Source of the DNA: Streptomyces sp. AJS327
GTDB lineage: Bacteria; Actinomycetota; Actinomycetes; Streptomycetales; Streptomycetaceae
DNA: 64,000 bases
Reading direction: 5' to 3'
Assembly: GCF_013450295.1 (NCBI RefSeq)
Contig: NZ_SKBR01000001.1
Location: forward strand, 872,001-936,000
The position numbers and the translations under genes are program-made. Shown in pieces: positions 35,487-43,523 of this stretch. Each line of letters starts with the position of its first letter. The first letter of the stretch is position 1. The notes beneath the pieces were generated by a model. It made no database searches. It was given only the letters and a program-made list of their open reading frames with translations, and had not been told where the DNA came from.

Positions 35487-36146
35487 TCAGGCGGGGTCGG
35501 CGGTGGGCTGCACGGGTGCGCGCCGTATGACGTAGGCGGCGAGCGATCCGGCGGCGAAGAGCGCCAGGACGGAGACGCCGGTGCCGAGCCAGGAGGCGCC
35601 GAGCCACTGCACTCCGAAGTAGCCGAGGCTGACGCTGTAGACGGCCCAGGTGAGGCCGGCCAGCAGGGACCAGGGGATGAAGTCCTTGGGGCGGCGACGG
35701 GCTGCCCCGGCGGTCAGGCTGATGACGGAGCGCCCGGCGGGGGCGAAGCGGGCCAGCACGACGAGGGCGCCGCCGCCCCGGACGAGCGCGTCGCTGAGGC
35801 GGGCCTGAGCGACCGTCAGCCGGCGGGAGCGGGCGATGGCGCGGTCGAAGCGGTGGCCGCCGCGCCAGGCGAGCTGGTAGGCGAAGAGGTCGCCGACGAC
35901 GGAGGCGACGGTGGCGCAGAGCACGAGCAGCAGCATCTCGGGGAAGTGCGCGGCCTCGGCGGCGGCCCGGGCGGAGGCGGGGAGGTTGGCGGCTTCGGCG
36001 GCGGTGGTGCCCGCGACGGCGGTCGCGGCGGTGATCACGAGGACGCCGCTGGGCAGCAGGGGGAAGAAGACGTCGAGCAGTACGGACGTCGCGATGATCG
36101 CGTAGATCCATGGGGATCCGGTCAGTGACCCCAGGATGTCCATCAC
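35487..36146 (-). CDS. DedA-family membrane protein
   Basis: This 219-residue protein has about five hydrophobic segments and the DedA/VTT architecture. The family signature is visible as VVGDLFAYQLAWRGG and the conserved ALVVLARFAPAGRSVISLTAG, with the essential Arg cluster. DedA proteins scramble phospholipids or recycle lipid carriers. A GTG start at 36146 with GGGGA upstream and an ATG at 36143 are both possible. Monocistronic in appearance. Confidence 0.85.
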   Translation of the reverse strand: MMDILGSLTGSPWIYAIIATSVLLDVFFPLLPSGVLVITAATAVAGTTAAEAANLPASARAAAEAAHFPEMLLLVLCATVASVVGDLFAYQLAWRGGHRFDRAIARSRRLTVAQARLSDALVRGGGALVVLARFAPAGRSVISLTAGAARRRPKDFIPWSLLAGLTWAVYSVSLGYFGVQWLGASWLGTGVSVLALFAAGSLAAYVIRRAPVQPTADPA

Positions 36147-36360
36147 TGCGCAGTCCCCGTTTCTGCTCTCCCGTTTCCGTCGACGTCCCCTCGTGTCCGC
36201 CGACGTTTCCTACCGACTCTCCGCGCACAGCCGTTTACCGCCGCACAGCGTACGCGGGCATCGCCCGGACAGGTCCGTTGGGGGGACGTGGCCACGATCT
36301 CATCACAATCCGCGATACAGATGCACGTGATCAGCGCACTCGGCACAGACGGAGGCGGAG

Positions 36361-37005
36361 ATGACGGTGCGGACGGTGGCGGCGGTCGTGACGGCGGCGG
36401 TGCTCGCGGTCGGTGGGGCGACGGGCAGCGCGGGCGCTGACCAGCGGCCGGGGAGCCAACCGCGGGGCGGTGAGGCGGGCGAGGAGTCCGGAGAGTACTG
36501 GATGCGGGCGCGCGGTGTCTTCGCCCCGCCCCGTGGTTCCACGGCCCCGGCGGCCGTCACCCACGACCAGCGGCGGGTGCCGAAGGGGGCGCGGATCGAG
36601 GTGGTGTGGCGGGTCGGCCCCCTCGGGATGACGGTGCGGCTGAAGGTCTCCGGGGTGGCGCCGGACCGGGTCTACGGCGCCCACGTCCACACCGGGACCT
36701 GCGGGCCGCGCCCCGCCGACTCGGGGCCGCACTACCAGCACCGCGAGGATCCCCGGCAGCCGTCGACGGACCCGCGGTACGCGAACGAACGGAACGAGGT
36801 CTGGCTGGACTTCCGGGCCGACGGGGAGGGCCGGGGCACCGCCTCCACCTGGCACGAGTGGCGCTTCCGGAAGGGGGAGGCCCGGTCGCTGGTGCTGCAC
36901 GAGCACGCGACGGGGACCGGTGAGGGGCACGCGGGGGACGCCGGTGCGCGGCTCGCCTGCTTCACCGTCCCCTTCGACCGTGCGCCGGGCCGCTCCGCCG
37001 GGTAG
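36361..37005 (+). CDS. Secreted Cu/Zn superoxide dismutase-like protein
   Basis: This 214-residue exported protein has an N-terminal signal peptide (VAAVVTAAVLAVGG, cleavage near AGADQ). Copper-site motifs of the SOD_Cu fold are retained: GAHVHTGTCG (two His), SGPHYQH and LVLHEH, as are the structural cysteines in GTCG and ARLACF. The zinc loop after PHYQH lacks the usual His and Asp pattern, reading DPRYANERNEVWLDFRAD. It may be copper-only, inactive or a copper-binding protein. GGAGG precedes the ATG at 36361. Confidence 0.75.
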   Translation: MTVRTVAAVVTAAVLAVGGATGSAGADQRPGSQPRGGEAGEESGEYWMRARGVFAPPRGSTAPAAVTHDQRRVPKGARIEVVWRVGPLGMTVRLKVSGVAPDRVYGAHVHTGTCGPRPADSGPHYQHREDPRQPSTDPRYANERNEVWLDFRADGEGRGTASTWHEWRFRKGEARSLVLHEHATGTGEGHAGDAGARLACFTVPFDRAPGRSAG

Positions 37006-37137
37006 CCGCCGCCGGGTACGCGCGGCGGACGGTGTTCCGCCGCCGGTGACCTTCCCCTCAACTCCGCCCGCCGCTCCGTCCGTTCGCCCGCCGCTGGGCG
37101 ACGTGGGGTGGCGGGCGCGGTGCGTCCTGGGGTGGGG

Positions 37138-39075
37138 TCAGCCGCGGCTGCCGGTCAGGTCGGCGGGGGTGGGACGCCGCTCGCGCGGGGTGGGCGCGGG
37201 CTCCGGCGGCCGGGTGGGTGGTGCGGTGGTGAGGGAGCGCAGCAGGGCGCGGGCGACGGCGTCGGTGTCGGTCAGCGTCACGGAGTTCACGCCCGGACGC
37301 GCTCCGGCGGCCGTCGCCCAGTGCACGCCCTCGGTGGGGACGCCGACGGCGAACCGGCGGGGATGTGCCCGTCCCTGGCGTTCGATCAGGTGGTACGGGC
37401 TCTCGGTGACGTCCAGTCCGGCTGTCGGATAGCCCCGTGTGGAGTGCGTCCGGCAGGCGCCGTCGGCCAGGAGCTCGTTGAGCAGCGGGTCCGCGGTGTC
37501 CCGGATTCCGGGTTCGGGGAGCCGCGCCTCGATGAGGGTGCGGGCGGTGTGGGTGGCGCCGGGCACGGCGGGGGAACTCGCGGTGAAGCCGTCGGGGCCG
37601 GTGCGCACCTCCATCCGGGGGCCGAGCGGTTCGACCACGCCCGCCTCGACGAGCGCGGCCAGCTGGGCGACGCGGGAGAGCGGCGGGCCGATGGAGAGGA
37701 AGGCGTTCAGCGGGGTGTACCAGTTGTCCAGGCGGTGGCGGGAGGTCCCGGTCAGCCCGCCGTGGTCGACGATCTGCCGGATCTCGTTCCGCAGGTCCCG
37801 CAGGACGTCCAGGGCGGCCTTCACGGGGCCCTCGACGTTGCCCAGGGCCGCGTCGGCCACGTCCTGGTGGAGCCGGGTGAGCAGCCAGTCGCGGAAGTCC
37901 GCGGGGCCGGTGAAGTCCCGTCCGGCGTCGGGGTGTTCGAGGGCCGTCCAGTCCCAGCGGCGTCCGTCGAGCCGGTGGGCGGCGAGGACGGCGGTCTCCT
38001 CGGCGGAGCCGTGCCGGGTGGGGAGGAAGCGGTCCAGGAACCCGGTGGCGCCGGAGGTGGGCCGCTCGCGTCGGGCGAGCAGCGCCGCGTAGTAGACCGC
38101 CTCGACCTCCTTGGCGATCAGCGGCCAGACCTCGGTGTGGAAGTCGGGTGGCGCGCCGTCGTCCGCCCGTTTCCGGAATCCGGCTATCAGCTCGGGGGTG
38201 AGCAGCAGCGGTTCGTGACGTCCGTGCGCGCCCTTGGCGTTGGCGCCGCGCGCGTGGTACGGGATGCCGCGTCGTGAACCGGCGATCAGCCGGGGCTCCC
38301 GGCCGGAGGGGTGGTAGCGCAGCCGGGAGGGCGCGTCCGCGCGGGGGGTGAAGTGGCCGCCGCGGCCCTCGGTCAGCAGGGCCACGTGGTCGAAGAAGGT
38401 GAGGCCGAGGCCGCGCAGCAGGACCGGCTGCCCGGCGGGTATCGCCGCCAACTGGGGCAGCAGGTCGGCCGGGTTGGCGGGTGGCAGGTAGCGCAGTCCG
38501 TGCTCCCGCGCGTACGTGGTGAGCTGGCGCCGCGCGGTGTCGGGGAGCGCGGGCAGATGGCCCTGCGCGAGCACCACCGAGGTGAGGGCGGGTGTCACCG
38601 TGCCGTCGGAGAGGGTGATCCACTGCCGTCCGCCCTCCTCGCGCAGGGAGACGGCGCGCGCCCGGTGGACCTCCACGGTCACCGCGTCGGGGGCGTGGGC
38701 GACCACCTCGTCGAAGACCCACTCCAGGTAGTCGCCGTAGCGGGCGCGGGTGGGGTAGTCGTCCGGGCCGAGGGCGCCGGGACGACGCCGCTCCGACCAC
38801 TCGTACAGGCTCGGGCCCTCGCGGATCGGGCCCTCGGCGGTGACGCTCGGGTCGGTGTACAGCGTCACCTGGGAGGCGACGGTGTTCATCAGCAGGTGCC
38901 GGGACTGCGTGGCCCGCCAGACCCGGCCCGGTCCCGGCCGTTCCGGGTCGATCACATGCACCGTCAACCGGTCGCCGGGCGGGAGGAGTTCGGGGGCGGA
39001 GGCGCAGATCCGCTCCACCACGCTGGTGCCCCGCGGACCCGCTCCGACGACGGCGATGGCGTGGTGCTGAGCCAC
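37138..39075 (-). CDS. FAD/NAD(P)-binding oxidoreductase (NAD_binding_9 type)
   Basis: This 645-residue flavoprotein-like enzyme has an N-terminal dinucleotide fold AIAVVGAGPRGTSVVERIC and the HLLMNTVASQVTLY region typical of the FAD-NAD(P)-binding family PF13454. Conserved later segments include VLLRGLGLTFFDHVALLTEG and GVHWATAAGARPGVNS at the C-terminal end. The family occurs in siderophore and natural-product settings and in the core genome; substrate is unknown. No partner gene is within coupling distance. Confidence 0.85.
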   Translation of the reverse strand: MAQHHAIAVVGAGPRGTSVVERICASAPELLPPGDRLTVHVIDPERPGPGRVWRATQSRHLLMNTVASQVTLYTDPSVTAEGPIREGPSLYEWSERRRPGALGPDDYPTRARYGDYLEWVFDEVVAHAPDAVTVEVHRARAVSLREEGGRQWITLSDGTVTPALTSVVLAQGHLPALPDTARRQLTTYAREHGLRYLPPANPADLLPQLAAIPAGQPVLLRGLGLTFFDHVALLTEGRGGHFTPRADAPSRLRYHPSGREPRLIAGSRRGIPYHARGANAKGAHGRHEPLLLTPELIAGFRKRADDGAPPDFHTEVWPLIAKEVEAVYYAALLARRERPTSGATGFLDRFLPTRHGSAEETAVLAAHRLDGRRWDWTALEHPDAGRDFTGPADFRDWLLTRLHQDVADAALGNVEGPVKAALDVLRDLRNEIRQIVDHGGLTGTSRHRLDNWYTPLNAFLSIGPPLSRVAQLAALVEAGVVEPLGPRMEVRTGPDGFTASSPAVPGATHTARTLIEARLPEPGIRDTADPLLNELLADGACRTHSTRGYPTAGLDVTESPYHLIERQGRAHPRRFAVGVPTEGVHWATAAGARPGVNSVTLTDTDAVARALLRSLTTAPPTRPPEPAPTPRERRPTPADLTGSRG

Positions 39076-39175
39076 GGGGTTCTCCTGGTGCGAGGGGGGC
39101 GTGTGGGGCGGGTGGGGTGCGTTGGCCGCGGCCCATCATGCCCGAAGGGAACACCTCGCTCCGGTGTGCGATTCC

Positions 39176-40999
39176 TCACGCCCCAGCGGTGCCCCCAGCC
39201 CGCTCCCCAGCCGGGGGTCCGGTGAGCTGACGGGTGGACACCCGCTTCAGCCGGGAGCCGCGCGAGAGGGCGGGCGCGGCCCCGGAGGGCGGGACGGCGG
39301 CGACCTCGGGGCCGGCGCCCTCTCCGGCGTCTCCGCCCGCTCCGGCGTCGGCGGCCGCGCGTCGGGCGGAGCGGCGGGGCGTGGACAGGGGGCGGGCCTG
39401 GTCCAGGGCGAGGTCGGCGGCGCGGCCGCGCAGCGTCAGCGTCATCAGCTGGTTGCCGAACCAGGGGCCGCCGCCCCGCCGCCAGCGGATCGGGGGCCGC
39501 TCCACCCGCGCGTGCCGGGTCAGGACGCGGCCGACCCAGCGCCCCACCCGGCTCCAGCCGAAGCGGAATCCGGCGCGCAGCGGGGCGGGGACGCTGTTGT
39601 GCGCGGGGGAGCAGGTGAGCTGGAGGACGCGGGCCCGGGGCGGTGGGGCCGTGGATCGCCGGGGGTGGCGGGGCTCCGCGACGTAGGCGTGGTGCACGTC
39701 CCCGGAGAGCACGCACACCGTGGCCGGGGCGTCCGGGTGCCCGGCGACCTCCTCGATCATTTCGCTGAGCCGCCGGAACGAGTCGGGGAAGGCCGCCCAG
39801 TGCTCCAGGTCGGCGCGCTGACGCAGGGTTTCGCCGAACCGGGCCCAGCGCGGGCCGCGCGCCCCGCCGCAGAGCGCGGTGTTCCACGTCTCGGCGTCGT
39901 GGATCAGCGGCGGGAGGAGCCAGGGCAGCGAGGAGCCGATCAGCAGGTGGTCGTAGGAGCCGGGGCCGCCCTCCAGGGCCTGCTCGCGCAGCCAGTGCAT
40001 CTCCTTGTCGTCGAGCATGGCGCGGCGGTGCTCGGGCAGTACCCGGGCCGCCCGGGTGTCGGCCATCAGCAGCCGGACGCGGCCGAAGTCCCGACGGTAG
40101 CTCCAGCGGGCGGTGGTGGGGTCCTGGTCGGCGCGTTCCGCGAACGCGCGGAGGACATCGATGCCGTCCCCGGCCTCGCGGACGGCGTCGAACAGCGGGT
40201 CGCGGGCGAGTTCGGCGGGGGTGAGGTTGCCGAGGTGCTGGTAGACCCAGTACGAGGTGAGGCCGCCGAGGATGCGTTCGCGCCACCAGCCGGTGGCCCG
40301 GATCTCCCGCTGCCAGGTCTCGCTGGTGTTCCAGTCATCCACCACGTCGTGGTCGTCGAAGATCATCAGGCTGGGGATGGTCGAGAGCAGCCAGCGCACC
40401 TCGGGGTCCAGCCAGGATTCCGCGTAGAGCCGGGTGTACTCCGCGTAGTTCGCCACCTGTCCCCAGGGCGGCTGGTCCAGGTCGCGGTGGTGCCCGAGCT
40501 GTTCGCGGACGGCGGGCGAGGTCTCGTCGGCGTAGACCTGGTCGCCCAGCAGCAGGAGGACGTCGGGGCGTTCGCCGCCGGAGAGGATCGCCTCGGCGAG
40601 CGCGTCGAGTGCGTCGGGGCCGATGCTCGCGTGGTGGCTTCCGGCCGGGCGGGCGGCCCAGCGGCAGGAGCCGAAGGTGACCCGCAGCCCGGGGGCCTGG
40701 CCGCCCGGGGCGGTGGCGGGGGTGCGGATGACGCTGGGCGGGAAGGGGGAGCCGCGCGGCGGCCAGACGGGGGCGCCGTCCAGCAGCACCTCGTAGGGGG
40801 TGTCCGTCCCGGGTGGCAGCCCGGAGACCGTCACCAGCGCGTAGTGGTGTCCCGCCACACGCCAGGAGGGGGTGTGGCCTCCCGCGTCCGTGCCCGGGCA
40901 GCGGATCTCCACCGCGCACGGGGCGTCCGTCTCGACCCAGACGGTCGCGGTGCCCTCGTCGACGTAGCGCAGCAGTGGTCCCAGTAGCAGCGTGGCCAT
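39176..40999 (-). CDS. PhoD-like phosphatase / metallophosphoesterase
   Basis: This 607-residue protein has the alkaline phosphatase D fold. Metal-binding motifs are LLGDQVYADE, MIFDDHDVVDDWN and VCVLSGDVHHAYVAE, with a preceding GSCRWAA. There is no Tat signal at the N-terminus (MATLLLGPLLRYVDEG), so this is the cytoplasmic branch rather than the secreted PhoD. The C-terminal 90 residues are Ala/Gly/Arg-rich and probably disordered. Likely a phosphodiesterase; natural substrate unknown. Confidence 0.88.
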   Translation of the reverse strand: MATLLLGPLLRYVDEGTATVWVETDAPCAVEIRCPGTDAGGHTPSWRVAGHHYALVTVSGLPPGTDTPYEVLLDGAPVWPPRGSPFPPSVIRTPATAPGGQAPGLRVTFGSCRWAARPAGSHHASIGPDALDALAEAILSGGERPDVLLLLGDQVYADETSPAVREQLGHHRDLDQPPWGQVANYAEYTRLYAESWLDPEVRWLLSTIPSLMIFDDHDVVDDWNTSETWQREIRATGWWRERILGGLTSYWVYQHLGNLTPAELARDPLFDAVREAGDGIDVLRAFAERADQDPTTARWSYRRDFGRVRLLMADTRAARVLPEHRRAMLDDKEMHWLREQALEGGPGSYDHLLIGSSLPWLLPPLIHDAETWNTALCGGARGPRWARFGETLRQRADLEHWAAFPDSFRRLSEMIEEVAGHPDAPATVCVLSGDVHHAYVAEPRHPRRSTAPPPRARVLQLTCSPAHNSVPAPLRAGFRFGWSRVGRWVGRVLTRHARVERPPIRWRRGGGPWFGNQLMTLTLRGRAADLALDQARPLSTPRRSARRAAADAGAGGDAGEGAGPEVAAVPPSGAAPALSRGSRLKRVSTRQLTGPPAGERAGGTAGA

Positions 41000-41207
41000 C
41001 AGCCTCGAACCTTCCCTCCGTCGTTCCGCACGGTAGGGAACAACGGAGGGAAGGGCCAGCTCCCGGATGGCCGGCCGGATACGGCGGACCCGCCGCCTGG
41101 AGGGACGGGCCCACCGTGTGGGGGGATCCGGCCGGGCGCTCCCGGGCCGCGACCGGGGTCGGCCGGTGGTCCGGGGCGCTGTTCGGGAGTGGTCGCTGGG
41201 CTCGACG

Positions 41208-41247
41208 GGTGGGTTCCGGCACCGGTCAGCCGGGACCGGAACCCACC
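41208..41247 (-). terminator. Terminator after the HNH nuclease gene
   Basis: GGTGGGTTCCGG (41208-41219) pairs perfectly with 41236-41247. Inside it CCGG (41222-41225) pairs with CCGG (41230-41233), giving one long stacked hairpin downstream of the HNH gene. Confidence 0.8.
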
Positions 41248-41281
41248 GGGTCCGGCCGGAGAGCGGGCCGGACCGAGGGGA

Positions 41282-41950
41282 TCAGCAGGTGCCGAGCGCC
41301 TCGCTGAGCGCGCCCTTCTCCGCGGAGTCCACCGTCATGCCGTACTCGTCCTTCACCCAGATCCACATGCGGGCGTACTCGCAGTGGTAGTCGGACTTCG
41401 GCGGCATCCACTCGCCGGGGTCCTTGTCGCCCTTGGACTGGTTCACGTTGTCCGTCACGGCGATCAGCTGGGCGATGTCCAGGTCGTTGGCGAAGCCCTC
41501 GCGCTCGTCCTGGGTCCAGTCCGCGGCGCCGGAACGCCACGCCTCGGCGAGCGGGACGACGTGGTCGATGTCCACGTCGGAGGGGTCGGTCCAGGTCTCG
41601 CCGTCGTACGGGCTGGGCCAGCTGCCACTGGTCGGGTAGCAGTCGTTGCCCGTCTCGACGCCCTCGCCGTCCCGCTTCAGGACGGCTTCCCGGGTGTTGC
41701 AGTTGTCGCCCTGGTCGCTCCAGTGCGGGAACTTGTCGCGGTCGTAGCCGTCCGAGGAGCCCTCCGTCTCCTCGGTGAGGCCGTTGAGCATGGTGGTCGC
41801 TTCCTCCGCGCTGGGCGGGGCCGGCGGTTCCGCCTGGGCGGAGGAGGTGCCGGTGATGAACATCAGCGCGCCCGCGACCAGCGCCGCGAGTCCGGCGAAC
41901 AGTGCCGACCTCCCTCGACGCGCGTAGAGCTTGCGGCGTATGCCCTGCAT
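41282..41950 (-). CDS. Secreted HNH/DUF1524-family endonuclease
   Basis: This 222-residue exported nuclease-like protein has a signal peptide (ALFAGLAALVAGALMF, ending near AQAEPP). The catalytic core is DVDIDHVVPLAEAW (the DH of the His-Me finger), then NLNQSKGDKDP-like NVNQSKGDKDP and the YHCEYARMW metal-site segment. Cysteines at C-NTRE, NDCYP, YHCEY and the final GTC could form two disulfides. AGGGAG precedes the ATG at 41950. Probably an extracellular DNase for nutrient scavenging or developmental DNA turnover. Confidence 0.85.
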   Translation of the reverse strand: MQGIRRKLYARRGRSALFAGLAALVAGALMFITGTSSAQAEPPAPPSAEEATTMLNGLTEETEGSSDGYDRDKFPHWSDQGDNCNTREAVLKRDGEGVETGNDCYPTSGSWPSPYDGETWTDPSDVDIDHVVPLAEAWRSGAADWTQDEREGFANDLDIAQLIAVTDNVNQSKGDKDPGEWMPPKSDYHCEYARMWIWVKDEYGMTVDSAEKGALSEALGTC

Positions 41951-42383
41951 ACGTAACTCCCTGAAGTAAATCCCTCGGTATGAGGCGCTGTTGGCGAACA
42001 TGCTGCCCCCACCGGGTTTCCGCCCCGCGGGTGACAGGTAACAGACTGGCGACGTGTGCACGTCAGTTCAAGGGTTAGATACCCGGCGCGCGTTCTTCCC
42101 ATCCGCTTCGCCCCGTCCGAACTCCCCTTCGGCGCCTCACCGTTGGTGGTGTCGACCGGGCGTTCGCCCCGGTGTCGCCCCCGGGCGCGGCCCGCGAGCC
42201 GCCGCGCGCCCGCGGGAGCCGGGGGCTCCGCCCGACGCGTCCTTAGGGGACGCTTACGGTGCCCTTAAGCTCCGGCCCACCCCGCCGCCCCGGAACCCGC
42301 GCGATCCCGGTTCCCGCGCGGCCCCTGGGCGGGGCCGGACGGCGCGCGTCGCGCGGGGGCGGGGCATCGAGTACAGTCGCCCC
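41951..42383. other. Long intergenic region upstream of the Mn riboswitch
   Basis: About 430 bases with no supported coding sequence. It must contain the leftward promoter of the HNH gene and the rightward promoter of the riboswitch transcript. I could not place either with confidence. Confidence 0.4.
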
Positions 42384-42522
42384 CGACTGAAGGGGAGTAG
42401 CTCTTCGCCGGACCGTCGACACACTGGTCCCGCACCCCGCCGCGCCACCCCGGGTGGACGCGAGGAGGGGGACCCGGCGCCCGGAGCGTGCCCGCGCGGC
42501 ACGCCAGCGAGACCTTCGGCCG
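42384..42522 (+). ncRNA. yybP-ykoY manganese riboswitch
   Basis: The conserved L1 element GGGGAGTAG (42392-42400) and the L3 element GCGAGACC (42507-42514) frame a two-legged RNA. Closing stem P1 is formed by CGACTGAAGG (42384-42393) and CCTTCGGCCG (42513-42522). The conserved CGTCGACACACTGG lies between (42414-42427). These elements define the Mn2+-sensing yybP-ykoY class. It sits about 100 bases before a GDT1-family exporter gene, a known class of target. Confidence 0.85.
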
Positions 42523-42621
42523 CGGTGTCCCATCACCGGGTGTGTCCCGGTGCCGACGCCGCCGGGCCGGAGTGTGTCTCGCGTCGGCGCGGCGGCCCCG
42601 TCCAGTAAGGGGATCAACCCT

Positions 42622-43206
42622 GTGCTCAGTCTGACCGTCCTCGCCGTGACCTTCGGCGTCGTCTTCCTCGCGGAACTGCCGGACAAGACGGCGCTCGCCG
42701 GGCTGGTGCTCGGCACCCGCTACCGGGCCAGCTACGTGTTCGCGGGGATGGCGGCGGCCTTCCTCGTCCACGTGGCGATCGCCGTGGCCGTCGGCAACGT
42801 GCTGACACTGCTGCCGCAGCGCCTCCTCCAGGGCGTGGTCGGCGCGCTCTTCCTGATCGGCGCCGTACTGCTGCTGGTGCGGAAGGACGACGACGAGGGG
42901 GAGGAGGTCAGGACCCCGGAGGGGCAGTCCTTCTGGAAGGTCGCCGGGAGCGGCTTCACGCTCATCCTGGTGGCCGAGTGGGGCGACCTGACCCAGATCA
43001 TGACCGCCAACCTCGCCGCCCGGTACGACGACCCGCTCTCGGTCGGGCTGGGCGCGGTGCTGGCCCTGTGGGCGGTGGCCGGTATCAGCGTCCTCGGGGG
43101 CCGCACCCTGATGCGCTTCGTCCCGCTCAAGCTGATCACGCGGGTGGCGGCGCTGCTGATGCTCGTACTCGCCGGGCTCAGCCTGGTGGACGCGCTCACC
43201 GGCTGA
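42622..43206 (+). CDS. TMEM165/GDT1 (UPF0016) family Mn2+/Ca2+ exporter
   Basis: This 194-residue membrane protein has six predicted transmembrane helices in two homologous halves, each with the E-x-G-D-(K/R)-(S/T)-like motif: FLAELPDKTALAGLVLG in helix 1 and LVAEWGDLTQIMTANLA in helix 4. Bacterial members such as MneA/MntX export manganese. Start is GTG at 42622 with GGGGA upstream. The manganese riboswitch in the leader strongly supports a role in relieving Mn overload at the cytoplasmic membrane. Confidence 0.9.
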   Translation: MLSLTVLAVTFGVVFLAELPDKTALAGLVLGTRYRASYVFAGMAAAFLVHVAIAVAVGNVLTLLPQRLLQGVVGALFLIGAVLLLVRKDDDEGEEVRTPEGQSFWKVAGSGFTLILVAEWGDLTQIMTANLAARYDDPLSVGLGAVLALWAVAGISVLGGRTLMRFVPLKLITRVAALLMLVLAGLSLVDALTG

Positions 43207-43523
43207 GCCACCCCGCCCGTTCCGTCACCGTCCGGTGGTGTCCGTCCCTCCGTCGCCGCCCCGTTCCCGCGCCGTGCCGCCCGTTCCGCCACCGTCCGGT
43301 GGCGGGATCGGTCCGGGGCGGGATCGGTCCGGCTGGTCGGTCGTTCGTTCGGCTGTCCGTCCGGCCCGTCGTCCGGATGGCCGGGCGCGTCGCCCGGCGG
43401 GCGGGGCGCCACCGGGGGAGGGACGTGCGGAGGCCGGGTTCCGGTCCGGCGACGATGATGGGCGTATCGGGCTGAACGTCCGGTATCGCCGTTCGTCTCG
43501 CGGCCCAGGAGCGAGGAGGCGTC
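43207..43523. repeat. Direct repeats in gap before the MFS gene
   Basis: A 24-base unit at 43215-43238 recurs at 43279-43302 with one mismatch and contains CACCGTCCGGTGG, itself a short palindrome that could form terminator hairpins. GCGGGATCGGTCCGG occurs twice in tandem (43302 and 43318, period 16). No gene is supported in this gap. Confidence 0.7.

Noticed and set aside
35094..36128. Gly-rich + strand frame over the DedA gene
   Set aside because: Low-complexity translation; DedA on the other strand has conserved membrane motifs.
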